The notes beneath the pieces were generated by a model. The model was given only the letters and a program-made list of their open reading frames with translations, ran no database searches and was not told the DNA's origin. Position numbers and translations under genes: made by a program. 64,000 nt of DNA from Chlamydiia bacterium (GTDB lineage: Bacteria > Chlamydiota > Chlamydiia > Chlamydiales > 2-12-FULL-49-11): the NCBI GenBank assembly GCA_022601435.1, contig JAJACQ010000025.1:1-64000 (forward strand), given 5' to 3'. Shown here piece by piece: positions 1 to 7,859 of this stretch. Every line of letters begins with the position of its first letter. Within the stretch, counting starts at the first letter, position 1.

Positions 1-2
1 CT

Positions 3-1031
3 TTTAAAAAAGCACAAGTTCTCGTAGAAATTGCAGAAATACAAGTAAAGGCTGGTGATTTCGATGGAGCAAAAACTACAATTGAGACCATCTCTGATCC
101 TTTTAAAAAAGCACAAGTTCTCTTAGAAATTGCCAAAGCACAAGCAAGAGTTGGTGATATCAAAGGTGCAAAAGTTACACTCACTGATGCAAACACCTTA
201 ATTGAAACCATAACTACTCCTCATACTAAATTAAAAGCATGTTTAAACATTATAAAAGCACAATCACAAATACAAGCAAAGGCTGGTGATATTGAAGGTG
301 CAATAGTCATAATTGCAAAGATTCCCGATGATAAAGCTAAGTTAGAAGCACTTATGGAAATTGGAGAAGAACAAGCAATCGATGGTGATATCAAAGGTGC
401 AAAAACCATAGCTAAATCTATGAGTGATTCTTTTTATAAAACAATAGTTTACATGGAAATTGCCAAAGCACAAGCAAAAACCGGTGATATCGATGGAGCA
501 AAAACTACAGCTGCAACCATACCTGAACCTTTTTATAAATTAAAAACTCTAAGGGAAATTGCCAAAGCACAAGCAAAGATTGGTGATATCGATGAAGCAA
601 AAGCAATAGCTGAGACTATGCCTGACTCATATCTTAAATCATTAGCATTCAGAGAAATTGCAGAAGAACAAGTAATGGCTGGTGATATCGATGGAGCAAA
701 AATCACATTCACTGATGCAGTTGCTATTGCTGTGACCATTATAGACTATTCAAATAGATCAAAATCCCTTAAATGGATAGCAAAGGCACAAGCAAAGGCT
801 GGTGATATCAAAGGTGCAAAAGCCACAATCACAAATATAACTCAGTTTTATCATAAATTAGAACCTCTAATAGAGGTTCTAAAAGCACAAGCAAAAATTG
901 GTAATATTGAAGAAGCAAAAACTACAGCTGCTATCTTCCGTGACCCTTATCAAAAATCAATAGCTCTTTTAGAAATTGTACATACATTTGCAAGTAGTCT
1001 AAATAGTAGAAATATAAGTCACATTCACTGA
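3..1031 (+). CDS. Solenoid-repeat protein, 5' end outside the window
   Basis: The frame is open from base 3 to the stop at 1029-1031, so the gene begins upstream of the window; the first internal Met codon (354) is not its start. The 342 visible residues are about ten units of roughly 32-34 residues with a consensus like KALxEIAKAQAKAGDIdGAK followed by a variable helix ending in IxDpf. This is a helix-turn-helix solenoid in the manner of TPR/PPR/Sel1 repeats and usually means protein-protein binding. The repeats are nearly identical at DNA level (GGTGATATCGATGGAGCAAA recurs with few changes), implying recent expansion by slippage or recombination. The last unit decays into a non-repeat tail. 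No catalytic motif or membrane segment is visible. In a chlamydia-like bacterium it could be a host-interaction protein, but that is inference. Confidence 0.8.
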   Translation, partial: FKKAQVLVEIAEIQVKAGDFDGAKTTIETISDPFKKAQVLLEIAKAQARVGDIKGAKVTLTDANTLIETITTPHTKLKACLNIIKAQSQIQAKAGDIEGAIVIIAKIPDDKAKLEALMEIGEEQAIDGDIKGAKTIAKSMSDSFYKTIVYMEIAKAQAKTGDIDGAKTTAATIPEPFYKLKTLREIAKAQAKIGDIDEAKAIAETMPDSYLKSLAFREIAEEQVMAGDIDGAKITFTDAVAIAVTIIDYSNRSKSLKWIAKAQAKAGDIKGAKATITNITQFYHKLEPLIEVLKAQAKIGNIEEAKTTAAIFRDPYQKSIALLEIVHTFASSLNSRNISHIH

Positions 1032-1142
1032 TATATAAAGTTAAAAGGTTTTCACAATTTAGATTGATGAGCATTCACTACAAAAGGACTTCAATTGAAC
1101 CTTCATAAAATAATTAATGTGGTCCTTCTAGACTTTTCTGAT

Positions 1143-1192
1143 TTTCAAATTGCTTAAATTGCAGGCATGACCCTCTATTTGAAAAGGTGTGG
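1143..1192 (+). repeat. Dispersed intergenic repeat, copy A
   Basis: A segment of about 50 bases contains AATTGCAGGCATGACCCTCT (1157-1176), which occurs again in reverse orientation at 45105-45124. Flanking bases also match: TTTCAAATTGC upstream and GGTGTGGGG downstream correspond to TTTCAAATTGC and GGTGTAGGG in the other copy with small gaps. It lies in the noncoding gap before fabI, with no ORF conserved through it. Confidence 0.6.
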
Positions 1193-1279
1193 GGCTCTTA
1201 TTTGAAAATTGGGTTTCGTAAAAAGAGGGAAGATAGTAAATTGGTTAAACTTAAAAAACTTTATAACGGAAGTGAAAAT

Positions 1280-2200
1280 ATGAAAAAACTTGAAGGAAAA
1301 AAAGCTTTTATAGCAGGACTAGGTGATGATCAGGGATTTGGTTGGGCCATTGCAAAAGCTTTAGCGGAGGAAGGGTGTCAGATAATTGCAGGTACTTGGG
1401 TGCCTATCCTAAAGATTTTTAAGACAGGGCTTGCTCGCAATAAGTTCAACACAAAGTTATCAGATGGCACAGATATGGAAATTGCAGGTATCTACCCTCT
1501 TGATGCATCTTTTGACTCTATGGAGGATGTTCCTAAGTCAATCTCAGAAAGTAAGCGCTATAAAGATGTAGAGCATTATGCAATTGGTGATGTCGCAGAT
1601 TTAGTTCAACAAGATTTTGGGCCGATTGATTTTTTAGTGCACTCTCTTGCAAATGCACCTGAGATAAAAAAATCGCTTTTAGAGACCTCTAGAGAAGGTT
1701 ATCTAGACGCTATCAGCACTTCGTCATATTCTTTTGTGAGTATGATCAAGCATTTTGCTCCAAATATGAATAAAAATGGATCAATCATCAATTTAAGTTA
1801 TTTAGCTTCTAATAGAATCGTGCCAGGATATGGTGGGGGTATGAGTTCTGCAAAAGCCGCCCTTGAAAGTGACACTAAGACTTTAGCATATGAAGCAGGC
1901 CGTAAATATGGATTACGAGTTAACTCAATTTCTGCAGGGGCTCTAGAAAGCCGCGCTGCAAAGGCAATTGGTGATATAGAAAAGATGACTTATTTCTCAA
2001 CAGAAAATTCACCGATGAAGCAAAAGCTATCGGGAGCACAAGTTGCAAAAACAGCAATGTTTTTATTAAGTGATGATGCCTCTGGAATTACAGCTTCGAC
2101 GATCTATGTAGATAATGGGCTTCATGCCATGGGGCCGTTTTTAGAAATACCTCAAGAGCCATCAAGGGAAAGTCTTCTACACCCCTCACCTCTTAACTAA
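1280..2200 (+). CDS. fabI: Enoyl-[acyl-carrier-protein] reductase (NADH), plant/chlamydia type
   Basis: Catalyses the last, NADH-dependent reduction of each fatty-acid elongation cycle in the cytosol. A 306-residue short-chain dehydrogenase starting MKKLEGKKAFIAGLGDDQG; I chose the ATG at 1280 (GGA upstream) over an open extension from 1187 that runs through noncoding sequence. The N-terminal cofactor loop is followed by a long insertion (about residues 55-95) seen in plant, apicomplexan and chlamydial enzymes. Tyr174, Tyr184 and Lys192 in YLAS...PGYGGGMSSAK have the 10- and 8-residue spacing of the plant enzyme rather than that of E. coli FabI. FabI is followed, in convergent orientation, by a conserved unknown and a HAD phosphatase, a neighbourhood I recall from Chlamydiaceae. 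Confidence 0.95.
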   Translation: MKKLEGKKAFIAGLGDDQGFGWAIAKALAEEGCQIIAGTWVPILKIFKTGLARNKFNTKLSDGTDMEIAGIYPLDASFDSMEDVPKSISESKRYKDVEHYAIGDVADLVQQDFGPIDFLVHSLANAPEIKKSLLETSREGYLDAISTSSYSFVSMIKHFAPNMNKNGSIINLSYLASNRIVPGYGGGMSSAKAALESDTKTLAYEAGRKYGLRVNSISAGALESRAAKAIGDIEKMTYFSTENSPMKQKLSGAQVAKTAMFLLSDDASGITASTIYVDNGLHAMGPFLEIPQEPSRESLLHPSPLN

Positions 2201-2201
2201 A

Positions 2202-3320
2202 CTATTTAATAGTTGTTCGTAGGTGAATTTTGTGATCAAATAAAGCAAAATTCTGATTACAATCAATAAGTTGATTCTCTCGATTGCCTTTCATTATATG
2301 TCCCATAAAAGAGTGCTTTTTACAATTAAATGATAGAGTGAGAGTTTTCTTCTCTGTTTGAAGAGTTAATTTATCTTGAGGATAAAAGGCTGTTGCCTTT
2401 TGGTCTTCAATTAGAACTTTGCTATTTAAATAATCAGAGAAATAAAATGAGATTTCTTCAAACTCATCTAAAAATATGTCTATATGATCTCCATCTACTT
2501 TTAAATCAAAGGAACCTTGAGCTACTATCGAATGCTTATCAAAGTGAATTGATAAAAGATCTTCTTGATGATTTACAAAGAGATCATCACGCTCAAAGGA
2601 TGGGTATGAAATCAGATCTTGGTAAGTATTTTTAGGTAGAAGAGCAGTATATAAGGCGCTTATATGAACACCTTGTTCTATCGCAAGTTGTGAAAAGAGT
2701 GATGATTTAGGTAAATGTTTTTCGTAGTAGGTCTCAGGTAAGGATCCAGTATAAACATCTAACTCTCGATGCCAAGGAAGAGTTACATCCTCTTCTCTTA
2801 AAAGCTTACATAAAATAAGAGTCTCATAATCTGAAAGAGAAGTCGGTTCAAAATCTAAAGGTTTTTTAAACATCGCTGTCTCAAAAACATATTGATCAAT
2901 AAACTTAAGCTCTCGTTTTTGTATAATTGAAATTAATTCATCTCTTTTAGATTCAATTTTAACTCTTGAAGAAGATGGAATGACTTTAGAAAAGTGTTTT
3001 AAGAAGTATGATAGACTTAAAAGTATCCAAACATTTGGTTTATCTTGATAGACCTGTGGAAAATCATGAACATAGCCGCAAAAACCATTTTCTGTAGAAA
3101 AATGAAATAACCTTTCAATAAATGCTAATCCCTTTTCTGCCTTTTCTTTAGAAAGTGTTGAAACAAGACTCATACCGTAAAGAATATTTTCAAAAATTGG
3201 AATTACATCCCTTGTATCCTCTCTATCATTTTTAAAATGAATACATCCTGTATACTTACTTTTGTGATTTTCACAAAATTCAAGCGCATTTTGTAAAACC
3301 TTAGACTTTGTCTCAATCAT
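2202..3320 (-). CDS. Conserved protein of unknown function
   Basis: A 372-residue soluble protein with no signal peptide or membrane segment. The first two thirds look helical (NILYGMSLVSTLSKEKAEKG, WILLSLSYFLKHFSKV); the last third is beta-rich with alternating acidic and hydrophobic residues (SFDLKVDGDHIDIFLDEF). I see no catalytic motif. Its start overlaps the end of the upstream HAD phosphatase by eight bases, so the two are translationally coupled and probably cooperate, for example in sugar-phosphate or cofactor metabolism; helical-toroid sugar hydrolases sometimes show such a layout, but the similarity here is too weak to name. It ends two bases from the convergent fabI stop, leaving no room for a separate terminator. 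Confidence 0.8.
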   Translation of the reverse strand: MIETKSKVLQNALEFCENHKSKYTGCIHFKNDREDTRDVIPIFENILYGMSLVSTLSKEKAEKGLAFIERLFHFSTENGFCGYVHDFPQVYQDKPNVWILLSLSYFLKHFSKVIPSSSRVKIESKRDELISIIQKRELKFIDQYVFETAMFKKPLDFEPTSLSDYETLILCKLLREEDVTLPWHRELDVYTGSLPETYYEKHLPKSSLFSQLAIEQGVHISALYTALLPKNTYQDLISYPSFERDDLFVNHQEDLLSIHFDKHSIVAQGSFDLKVDGDHIDIFLDEFEEISFYFSDYLNSKVLIEDQKATAFYPQDKLTLQTEKKTLTLSFNCKKHSFMGHIMKGNRENQLIDCNQNFALFDHKIHLRTTIK

Positions 3321-4158
3321 TTATCATTCCTATTGCTTGATCTAAGGCATCAATAATCCCCATATCATAAGATGGTTTTGCTATGATTGTTGCTTTTTCT
3401 AATAAACGAGGATGACCATTTTCCATTCCAATAGAAATATCAACGGTGTCAAACATAGTCATATCATTTAAATCATCACCGCATCCTATCATTGGCCCTG
3501 TCCAATCATAATGATCAGCTAGTCTCTTTAATGAACTCCCCTTATCAACACCCTTTTCTGAGACCATGATAATATGAGATCCACCTGGTGATAAATCATG
3601 TAAAATCACACAGGACACATCAGGCTCAGCTTCTAAAATCTTTTCTTTCACCTCTTCCATTTGTTCTAAAGAACCAAATAAACGCATCACCGGAAAGTGA
3701 ATATTTTCTATTTCTTCAAATGATGGAATTTTTTGATAACTCACCAACCCAAACCCTTGAACTCTTTCAATATACTCAAGCGCTTCATCTTCAAAATTTT
3801 CTTTTACATAATAACAAAAATCACCAAGTGCTACACCTGAATAAACTAAATAATCCCTATCAGAATATGGGTTAAGAGATCTAATTTTCATCATTTTCTC
3901 TCTAGTTAAAAATTTCTGCATTCGAAATTCTTTTTCTGGGATCTTTAAAACCTCAGAACCATTTTGCACACCTAAATGAAAAGGAAAGTCACATAAAGAT
4001 AAAGCTTTTCTTGAAAAAGTAAAAGTTCTTCCTGTTAAAAAGACTATCTCAAACCCGTCATCATAGCATTTATGTAAGTATTTAATGACATCTTTAGGAA
4101 TCACATGATCCCGATTTGTCAATGTTCTATCAATATCTGAAGCAATTATTCCACGCAT
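3313..4158 (-). CDS. HAD-superfamily hydrolase, Cof/sucrose-phosphatase-like subfamily
   Basis: A 281-residue cytosolic phosphatase. Motif I is DIDRT (Asp8 nucleophile, Asp10 acid/base); motif II is the LTGRT segment near residue 40; motif IV is GCGDDLNDMTMF near residue 225 with the Mg-binding acidic pair. The long region between motifs II and III fits a C2-type cap, which binds sugar phosphates or similar small phospho-substrates. The actual substrate cannot be read from sequence. It is first in a two-gene operon with the unknown at 2202-3320. A TATAAT (minus strand, 4170-4165) ends six bases before the ATG and no Shine-Dalgarno is present, so it may be leaderless. Confidence 0.88.
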   Translation of the reverse strand: MRGIIASDIDRTLTNRDHVIPKDVIKYLHKCYDDGFEIVFLTGRTFTFSRKALSLCDFPFHLGVQNGSEVLKIPEKEFRMQKFLTREKMMKIRSLNPYSDRDYLVYSGVALGDFCYYVKENFEDEALEYIERVQGFGLVSYQKIPSFEEIENIHFPVMRLFGSLEQMEEVKEKILEAEPDVSCVILHDLSPGGSHIIMVSEKGVDKGSSLKRLADHYDWTGPMIGCGDDLNDMTMFDTVDISIGMENGHPRLLEKATIIAKPSYDMGIIDALDQAIGMIND

Positions 4159-4207
4159 ATTACAATTATACCTGGACGATAAATGAAAAAAAAGAGATAA
4201 ATAGTAT

Positions 4208-4708
4208 ATGACAAAAAAAATTCTAGCTCTTATTACAGCACCATTACTTCTCTTTGGTACAATTGAGGTTGCTAATGAAGTTGCTGCTAAAAAATCTTCT
4301 TCTTGCCAAGAAAAAACAATGGATCAAGCAAATCCTGCAGATCGCCTAAAGCAAAAAAATCAAAATAAAACACCTGAAGTAACCATAGATGATGATTCTT
4401 TAAAACCTGAAGCTACGACTCCAAATTTTATTGACCCCTCCTATCAAAAACAATTTTTTAGAACACTCATTTTCCTTTGTATCCTAATTATTTTTGGAAT
4501 GATCATTGTTTACATCTATAAAAGATCCTCACCAATGAGCGTAATATCTAAGAAAAATGGTCGTGGCAATATCAAAATACTTGAACGCCGCTCATTAAGC
4601 TCCCAAACTCAACTATACCATGTAGAGGTTGGTGATAAACAATTCATCTTATCTGAATCCAAAGTTGAAGTCAGAAACGTCTCTACACTTGATTGGCCTG
4701 ATAGATAA
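4208..4708 (+). CDS. FliO-like membrane protein
   Basis: A 166-residue protein: N-terminal signal or anchor (ILALITAPLLLFG), a polar low-complexity linker (residues 25-75), one strong membrane segment (TLIFLCILIIFGMIIVYIY, about 83-103) and a small cytoplasmic domain. That domain (IKILERRSLSSQTQLYHVEVGDKQFILSESKVEVR) matches the pattern of FliO/MopB proteins, which help assemble the flagellar or type III export gate. No flagellar genes are in the window, so in a chlamydial relative a link to type III secretion or an unrelated single-span role are both possible. It faces the convergent FkbM-like gene ten bases away. Confidence 0.6.
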   Translation: MTKKILALITAPLLLFGTIEVANEVAAKKSSSCQEKTMDQANPADRLKQKNQNKTPEVTIDDDSLKPEATTPNFIDPSYQKQFFRTLIFLCILIIFGMIIVYIYKRSSPMSVISKKNGRGNIKILERRSLSSQTQLYHVEVGDKQFILSESKVEVRNVSTLDWPDR

Positions 4709-4718
4709 GCTATAACTT

Positions 4719-5552
4719 CTAAAAATTAAGAGGTAGAATCTTATCATAGTCCTTATCTTCTAAGGGTTTTTGTAATCTATTTCGCATCATGAAAAAATTT
4801 TCTTTAAATTTTAAATCTAACAATTTAAATGAGTCTTTAAATAAATCAATAGGATCTTTTTTTATCTCATCAAAAAAATGAGCATAATCCTTCCTTATAA
4901 GAAATAGATTTACAAAATTATAGGCTATTGGAATATATCCCTGCTTATACCCCTCCTTAATAAATAAACTCATTGGCTGCCCTACTGATGGATGTGATAA
5001 TATTGCTTCTTCAGAAACTGGCTTTTCAAATAAGGGATGGTACCCAAACCCGCATTCAATACATAATACTTTTGGTCGAGCTTTTAGGGATTTCCAAATA
5101 AAGTAGTCTCCCCCATCTATATCAATAGACATAAAATCAATTTCTCTTCCTGGAAGAAATTCATCAAGAATATCATCTAGAAATCGACCCTTTTGATTTT
5201 CTTTCCATTTAATAAACTCTATTACATAGTTTATTTTTTTTCGTTTACAAAATCGTTTTTGAAGAGCTTGTTCATACTTTTTATCTGATTCAATATATAG
5301 CCCTTTCCATCCTTTACAGCATAATCCATAAGTATTAGAAAACTTAATACCATCCATCGCCCCAAATTCAACAAATAAACCATTTTGAATTCTCATTCTT
5401 CTAAATATTTCATCTATAATACCATCTTCACCAAACTGAGAACATCTATTCCACCTATAATGAAGAAGACTTGATTTAGAAATAGTTTCAAAGTTTGAAT
5501 ACAAAAACTGGTATAGTAAAAGTGATATAAAAAAATACTTTTTCACAAACAA
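4719..5552 (-). CDS. FkbM-like methyltransferase with N-terminal hydrophobic segment
   Basis: 277 residues. The N-terminus (FFISLLLYQFLYSN) is a possible signal or anchor. The central part shows SQFGEDG and FVEFGAMDGIKFSNT, the AdoMet-binding loop layout of FkbM-type methyltransferases, followed by GWKGLYIESD and DFMSIDIDGGDYFIWKSL (strand 4 acidic motif). FkbM members methylate glycans or secondary metabolites; the substrate here is unknown. The tail after residue 215 is charged and unlike the family core. It has its own upstream gap and is not tightly linked to the next gene. Confidence 0.65.
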   Translation of the reverse strand: MFVKKYFFISLLLYQFLYSNFETISKSSLLHYRWNRCSQFGEDGIIDEIFRRMRIQNGLFVEFGAMDGIKFSNTYGLCCKGWKGLYIESDKKYEQALQKRFCKRKKINYVIEFIKWKENQKGRFLDDILDEFLPGREIDFMSIDIDGGDYFIWKSLKARPKVLCIECGFGYHPLFEKPVSEEAILSHPSVGQPMSLFIKEGYKQGYIPIAYNFVNLFLIRKDYAHFFDEIKKDPIDLFKDSFKLLDLKFKENFFMMRNRLQKPLEDKDYDKILPLNF

Positions 5553-5617
5553 CCACCCTTAGTTTGATTGATTGTAAATAGTATATTAAAACTTTTTAAA
5601 TATATCTAGGGGAATTT

Positions 5618-6493
5618 CTAAAATAGTGACTCAAAGCGATCAAGTTGGGGTTCACCTAAACCAATATTTGGTCGCCATAGTGTAACGGAGAAAGGGAATC
5701 CATAACGCTCTTCATTAACATTGCGTCTAAAAATCCGCGCATTAGAGTATAAAACTGGATTTAAAAAACCAATATAAGGCTTTTTTTGTTCTAACCTTTT
5801 TTTATTCACAGCTTTTAGGGTTTCTAAAAACACTTCCGGCTCGTTAAGTGTTATATCAGGATAAGCCCGTCCATCATAATAATGATCAAGTTGCTTAAGC
5901 TTTGCTACTATTAGAGGATCGAGTAAATAGTTTTTCACCAAAAAGTCTTGATAACGAGCATACTTTTTTCTTTTAAAGTGCTCACTAAACCTTGGTGGAT
6001 AACCACTATTAAAAGATGTAAGTGCTGGCATCTCCCCAAAGAAACTATCTACTGGGCTAAGAATAGTCTCACCTTGTATAGCTAAATCCATCAAAGCTAG
6101 ATTAACACGTTTTTTTAACTTCCTAGAAGCTTCAAAATCACCTTCTAAAACATGAACACTCTCACTTGAGTTTAAAGCAGCCACTGCTTGCTCTATTTGA
6201 TCAAAATCTTTTTCTTCTTTCACACGATAAAATGGAGGAACAAAGTGACGATCCCGTTCTTGCTTCGTGGTAATTAATCTCAGAACCCCAGGGAAACATG
6301 TTTTTCTTAATGCCGCGCCTTTGAATTTTTTAAAATAGTTACGTGCAGACTCTTCCCACCTTTCATCAAAATAATTATGGCAAGCAAACTGTGAATAGAT
6401 CCTAGATGTTGGATCTGTTATTTTCTGAAACAACTTTAACATTTTACGTTGCTTCACAGGAAGGAAAACTGTATAAACTTTAAGCTCTGCCAT
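5618..6493 (-). CDS. Sedolisin (peptidase S53)-like protein lacking the catalytic serine segment
   Basis: 291 residues with an order of motifs recalling the C-terminal half of an S53 subtilase-fold peptidase: GDFEASRKLKKRVNLALMDL and AIQGETILSPVDSFFGE (where active members have GITVLVASGDSG), TSFNSGYPPRFSEHF and YQDFLVKNYL (compare GGGFS..FP.P.YQ..AV..YL), then RAYPDI (R.vPDVSA), GFLNPVLYSNA (GFLNP.LY) and the terminal GLGEPQL. The stretch between RAYPDI and ETLKAVN, which should contain the catalytic GTS-A, is missing, as is a recognisable Glu/Asp pair. There is no signal peptide. If the homology is right it is an inactive, shortened relative; otherwise it is an unknown protein. Confidence 0.4.
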   Translation of the reverse strand: MAELKVYTVFLPVKQRKMLKLFQKITDPTSRIYSQFACHNYFDERWEESARNYFKKFKGAALRKTCFPGVLRLITTKQERDRHFVPPFYRVKEEKDFDQIEQAVAALNSSESVHVLEGDFEASRKLKKRVNLALMDLAIQGETILSPVDSFFGEMPALTSFNSGYPPRFSEHFKRKKYARYQDFLVKNYLLDPLIVAKLKQLDHYYDGRAYPDITLNEPEVFLETLKAVNKKRLEQKKPYIGFLNPVLYSNARIFRRNVNEERYGFPFSVTLWRPNIGLGEPQLDRFESLF

Positions 6494-6556
6494 ATTCTCA
6501 AGGGTTTATTTTCACACTAAACCTTGAGGGTTAATAAATCAACTTCTTATATTTCT

Positions 6557-6730
6557 CTAACTAAAAAAAGGATTTTTATATTTAGGTTTATCTAATAATA
6601 TTGACGATAATAATAAACCTTTCCTACCACCGACTAACTTCAATACTTTTGACATTTTTTTATTTGAACGTCTCTTTTGTCTTTTAGCATCGGTAAAAAA
6701 AGCACTTTCTTGTTTAAACTTTACAACCAT
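6557..6730 (-). CDS. Small basic protein, 57 residues, overlapping the floA stop
   Basis: The start codon shares its A with the floA stop (TAATG at 6732-6728), the classic arrangement for translational coupling. It encodes 57 residues beginning [20 protein letters not shown] with many Lys/Arg and a weakly hydrophobic middle (KGLLLSSILL). I do not recognise it and the length is short, so it may be chance; the exact stop-start overlap is the main support. Confidence 0.45.
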   Translation of the reverse strand: MVVKFKQESAFFTDAKRQKRRSNKKMSKVLKLVGGRKGLLLSSILLDKPKYKNPFFS

Positions 6731-7692
6731 TAATTCTCCTCACTAGCCAAAGCCATGCGCATATCAGTATCTGCCATGATATTTTTTATCTTTTGATAAT
6801 CCATAATACCTAATTGACCTTTTTCAAATGCAGCTGCTATTGCATCTGGAATACGAGCTTCTGCTTCAATAAGTTTTGCTTTATTTTCTTGCTCTAAGGC
6901 AATTGCCATAGACTTTTTACCTTCTGCTTTTGCTTGCGCCACCTTCATATCCGCTAATGCTTGCTCAGATTGAAGTACCGCCCCCACATTTTTACCCACT
7001 GTAATATCTGCAATATCAATAGATAGAATTTCAAATGCTGTTTGTCTATCTAAGCCTTTTTGAACCACAGTTTCAGAAACACTATGTGGATTTTGTAATA
7101 CATCGTAATGACTATCTGCAGAACCAATAGCATTAACAATACCCTCCCCAACACGAGCGATAATAGTTTCTTCAGTTGCACCGCCCACTAACTGCATAAT
7201 ATTTGTTCTAACAGTCACACGCGCCCTTACTAAAAGCTCAATTCCGTTTTTTGCCACTGCTGAAATATATTTTTCTCCGCCCTTAGGACAATCAATCACT
7301 TTAGGAAGTACGGAAGTCTTTACAGCGTCAAATAAATCACGTCCCGCTAAATCAATCGCTGTTGCTTGCTGCCATGTCAATTTAATATTTGCTTTATCAG
7401 CAGCAATACACGCTCTTACGACTTCTCTTAAGTTTCCACCCGCCAAATAGTGCGTTTCTAACTCTGATATACTTATGGCCTTTAACCCTGCTTTTGTAAG
7501 ATTAATTTTAGAATCAACAATTAAACGAGGTTGTACTTTTCTAATTCTCATACCAATAATACTTAAAATTGAAACGTGAGCAGATGATACTAATGCTCTA
7601 AACCAAAGACTAATTACCGTTGAAACTATTGATAGTATTAAACCAATAACAAAAACCAAGCAACCAATTAAAATGATAGCGATATTATTCAT
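6730..7692 (-). CDS. floA: Flotillin-like protein FloA
   Basis: 320 residues, the usual length for FloA, a membrane scaffold of ordered lipid microdomains. A single N-terminal hydrophobic hairpin ([20 protein letters not shown]) anchors it; then the SPFH-like domain with [26 protein letters not shown] wording (here [14 protein letters not shown]), [12 protein letters not shown] and [14 protein letters not shown]; then an Ala/Glu-rich coil ([20 protein letters not shown]) and [18 protein letters not shown]. All family hallmarks are present. AAAGGAGAG lies just upstream of the ATG. It is followed by an overlapping 57-residue ORF. The usual NfeD partner is not in this window. Confidence 0.92.
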   Translation of the reverse strand: MNNIAIILIGCLVFVIGLILSIVSTVISLWFRALVSSAHVSILSIIGMRIRKVQPRLIVDSKINLTKAGLKAISISELETHYLAGGNLREVVRACIAADKANIKLTWQQATAIDLAGRDLFDAVKTSVLPKVIDCPKGGEKYISAVAKNGIELLVRARVTVRTNIMQLVGGATEETIIARVGEGIVNAIGSADSHYDVLQNPHSVSETVVQKGLDRQTAFEILSIDIADITVGKNVGAVLQSEQALADMKVAQAKAEGKKSMAIALEQENKAKLIEAEARIPDAIAAAFEKGQLGIMDYQKIKNIMADTDMRMALASEEN

Positions 7693-7799
7693 ATTCTCTC
7701 CTTTGTAGGGGGTGGGTTAAAAATATAATACATAAAAATAACAAAAAAGTCAATTATAGATATTATGCTTAAAGAGTTTATTTTAAAGAGAGTAGTTCA

Positions 7800-7828
7800 T
7801 TGATTATTATCTCTAAATTTAGTAATAT
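7800..7828 (+). promoter_or_regulatory. Sigma-70-type promoter of the type III translocator operon
   Basis: TTGATT at 7800-7805 and TAATAT at 7823-7828 with 17 bases between. A start near 7835 would leave a 25-base leader containing AAGGAG at 7846-7851, nine bases before the ATG at 7860. Confidence 0.65.
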
Positions 7829-7859
7829 CTTTGCAAGGAGTTTTTAAGGAGAAGAACTT

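Noticed and set aside
1..1031. Regular repeats resembling a CRISPR or satellite array
   Set aside because: One frame is open across the whole stretch and the period is a multiple of three with protein-level consensus, so it is a coding solenoid.
1187..1279. N-terminal extension of fabI
   Set aside because: The extension has no family similarity and passes through the end of the dispersed repeat; the ATG at 1280 begins the conserved protein.
2393..2635. Plus-strand ORF of 80 residues
   Set aside because: It lies inside the minus-strand unknown gene and its translation is low-complexity; a shadow frame.
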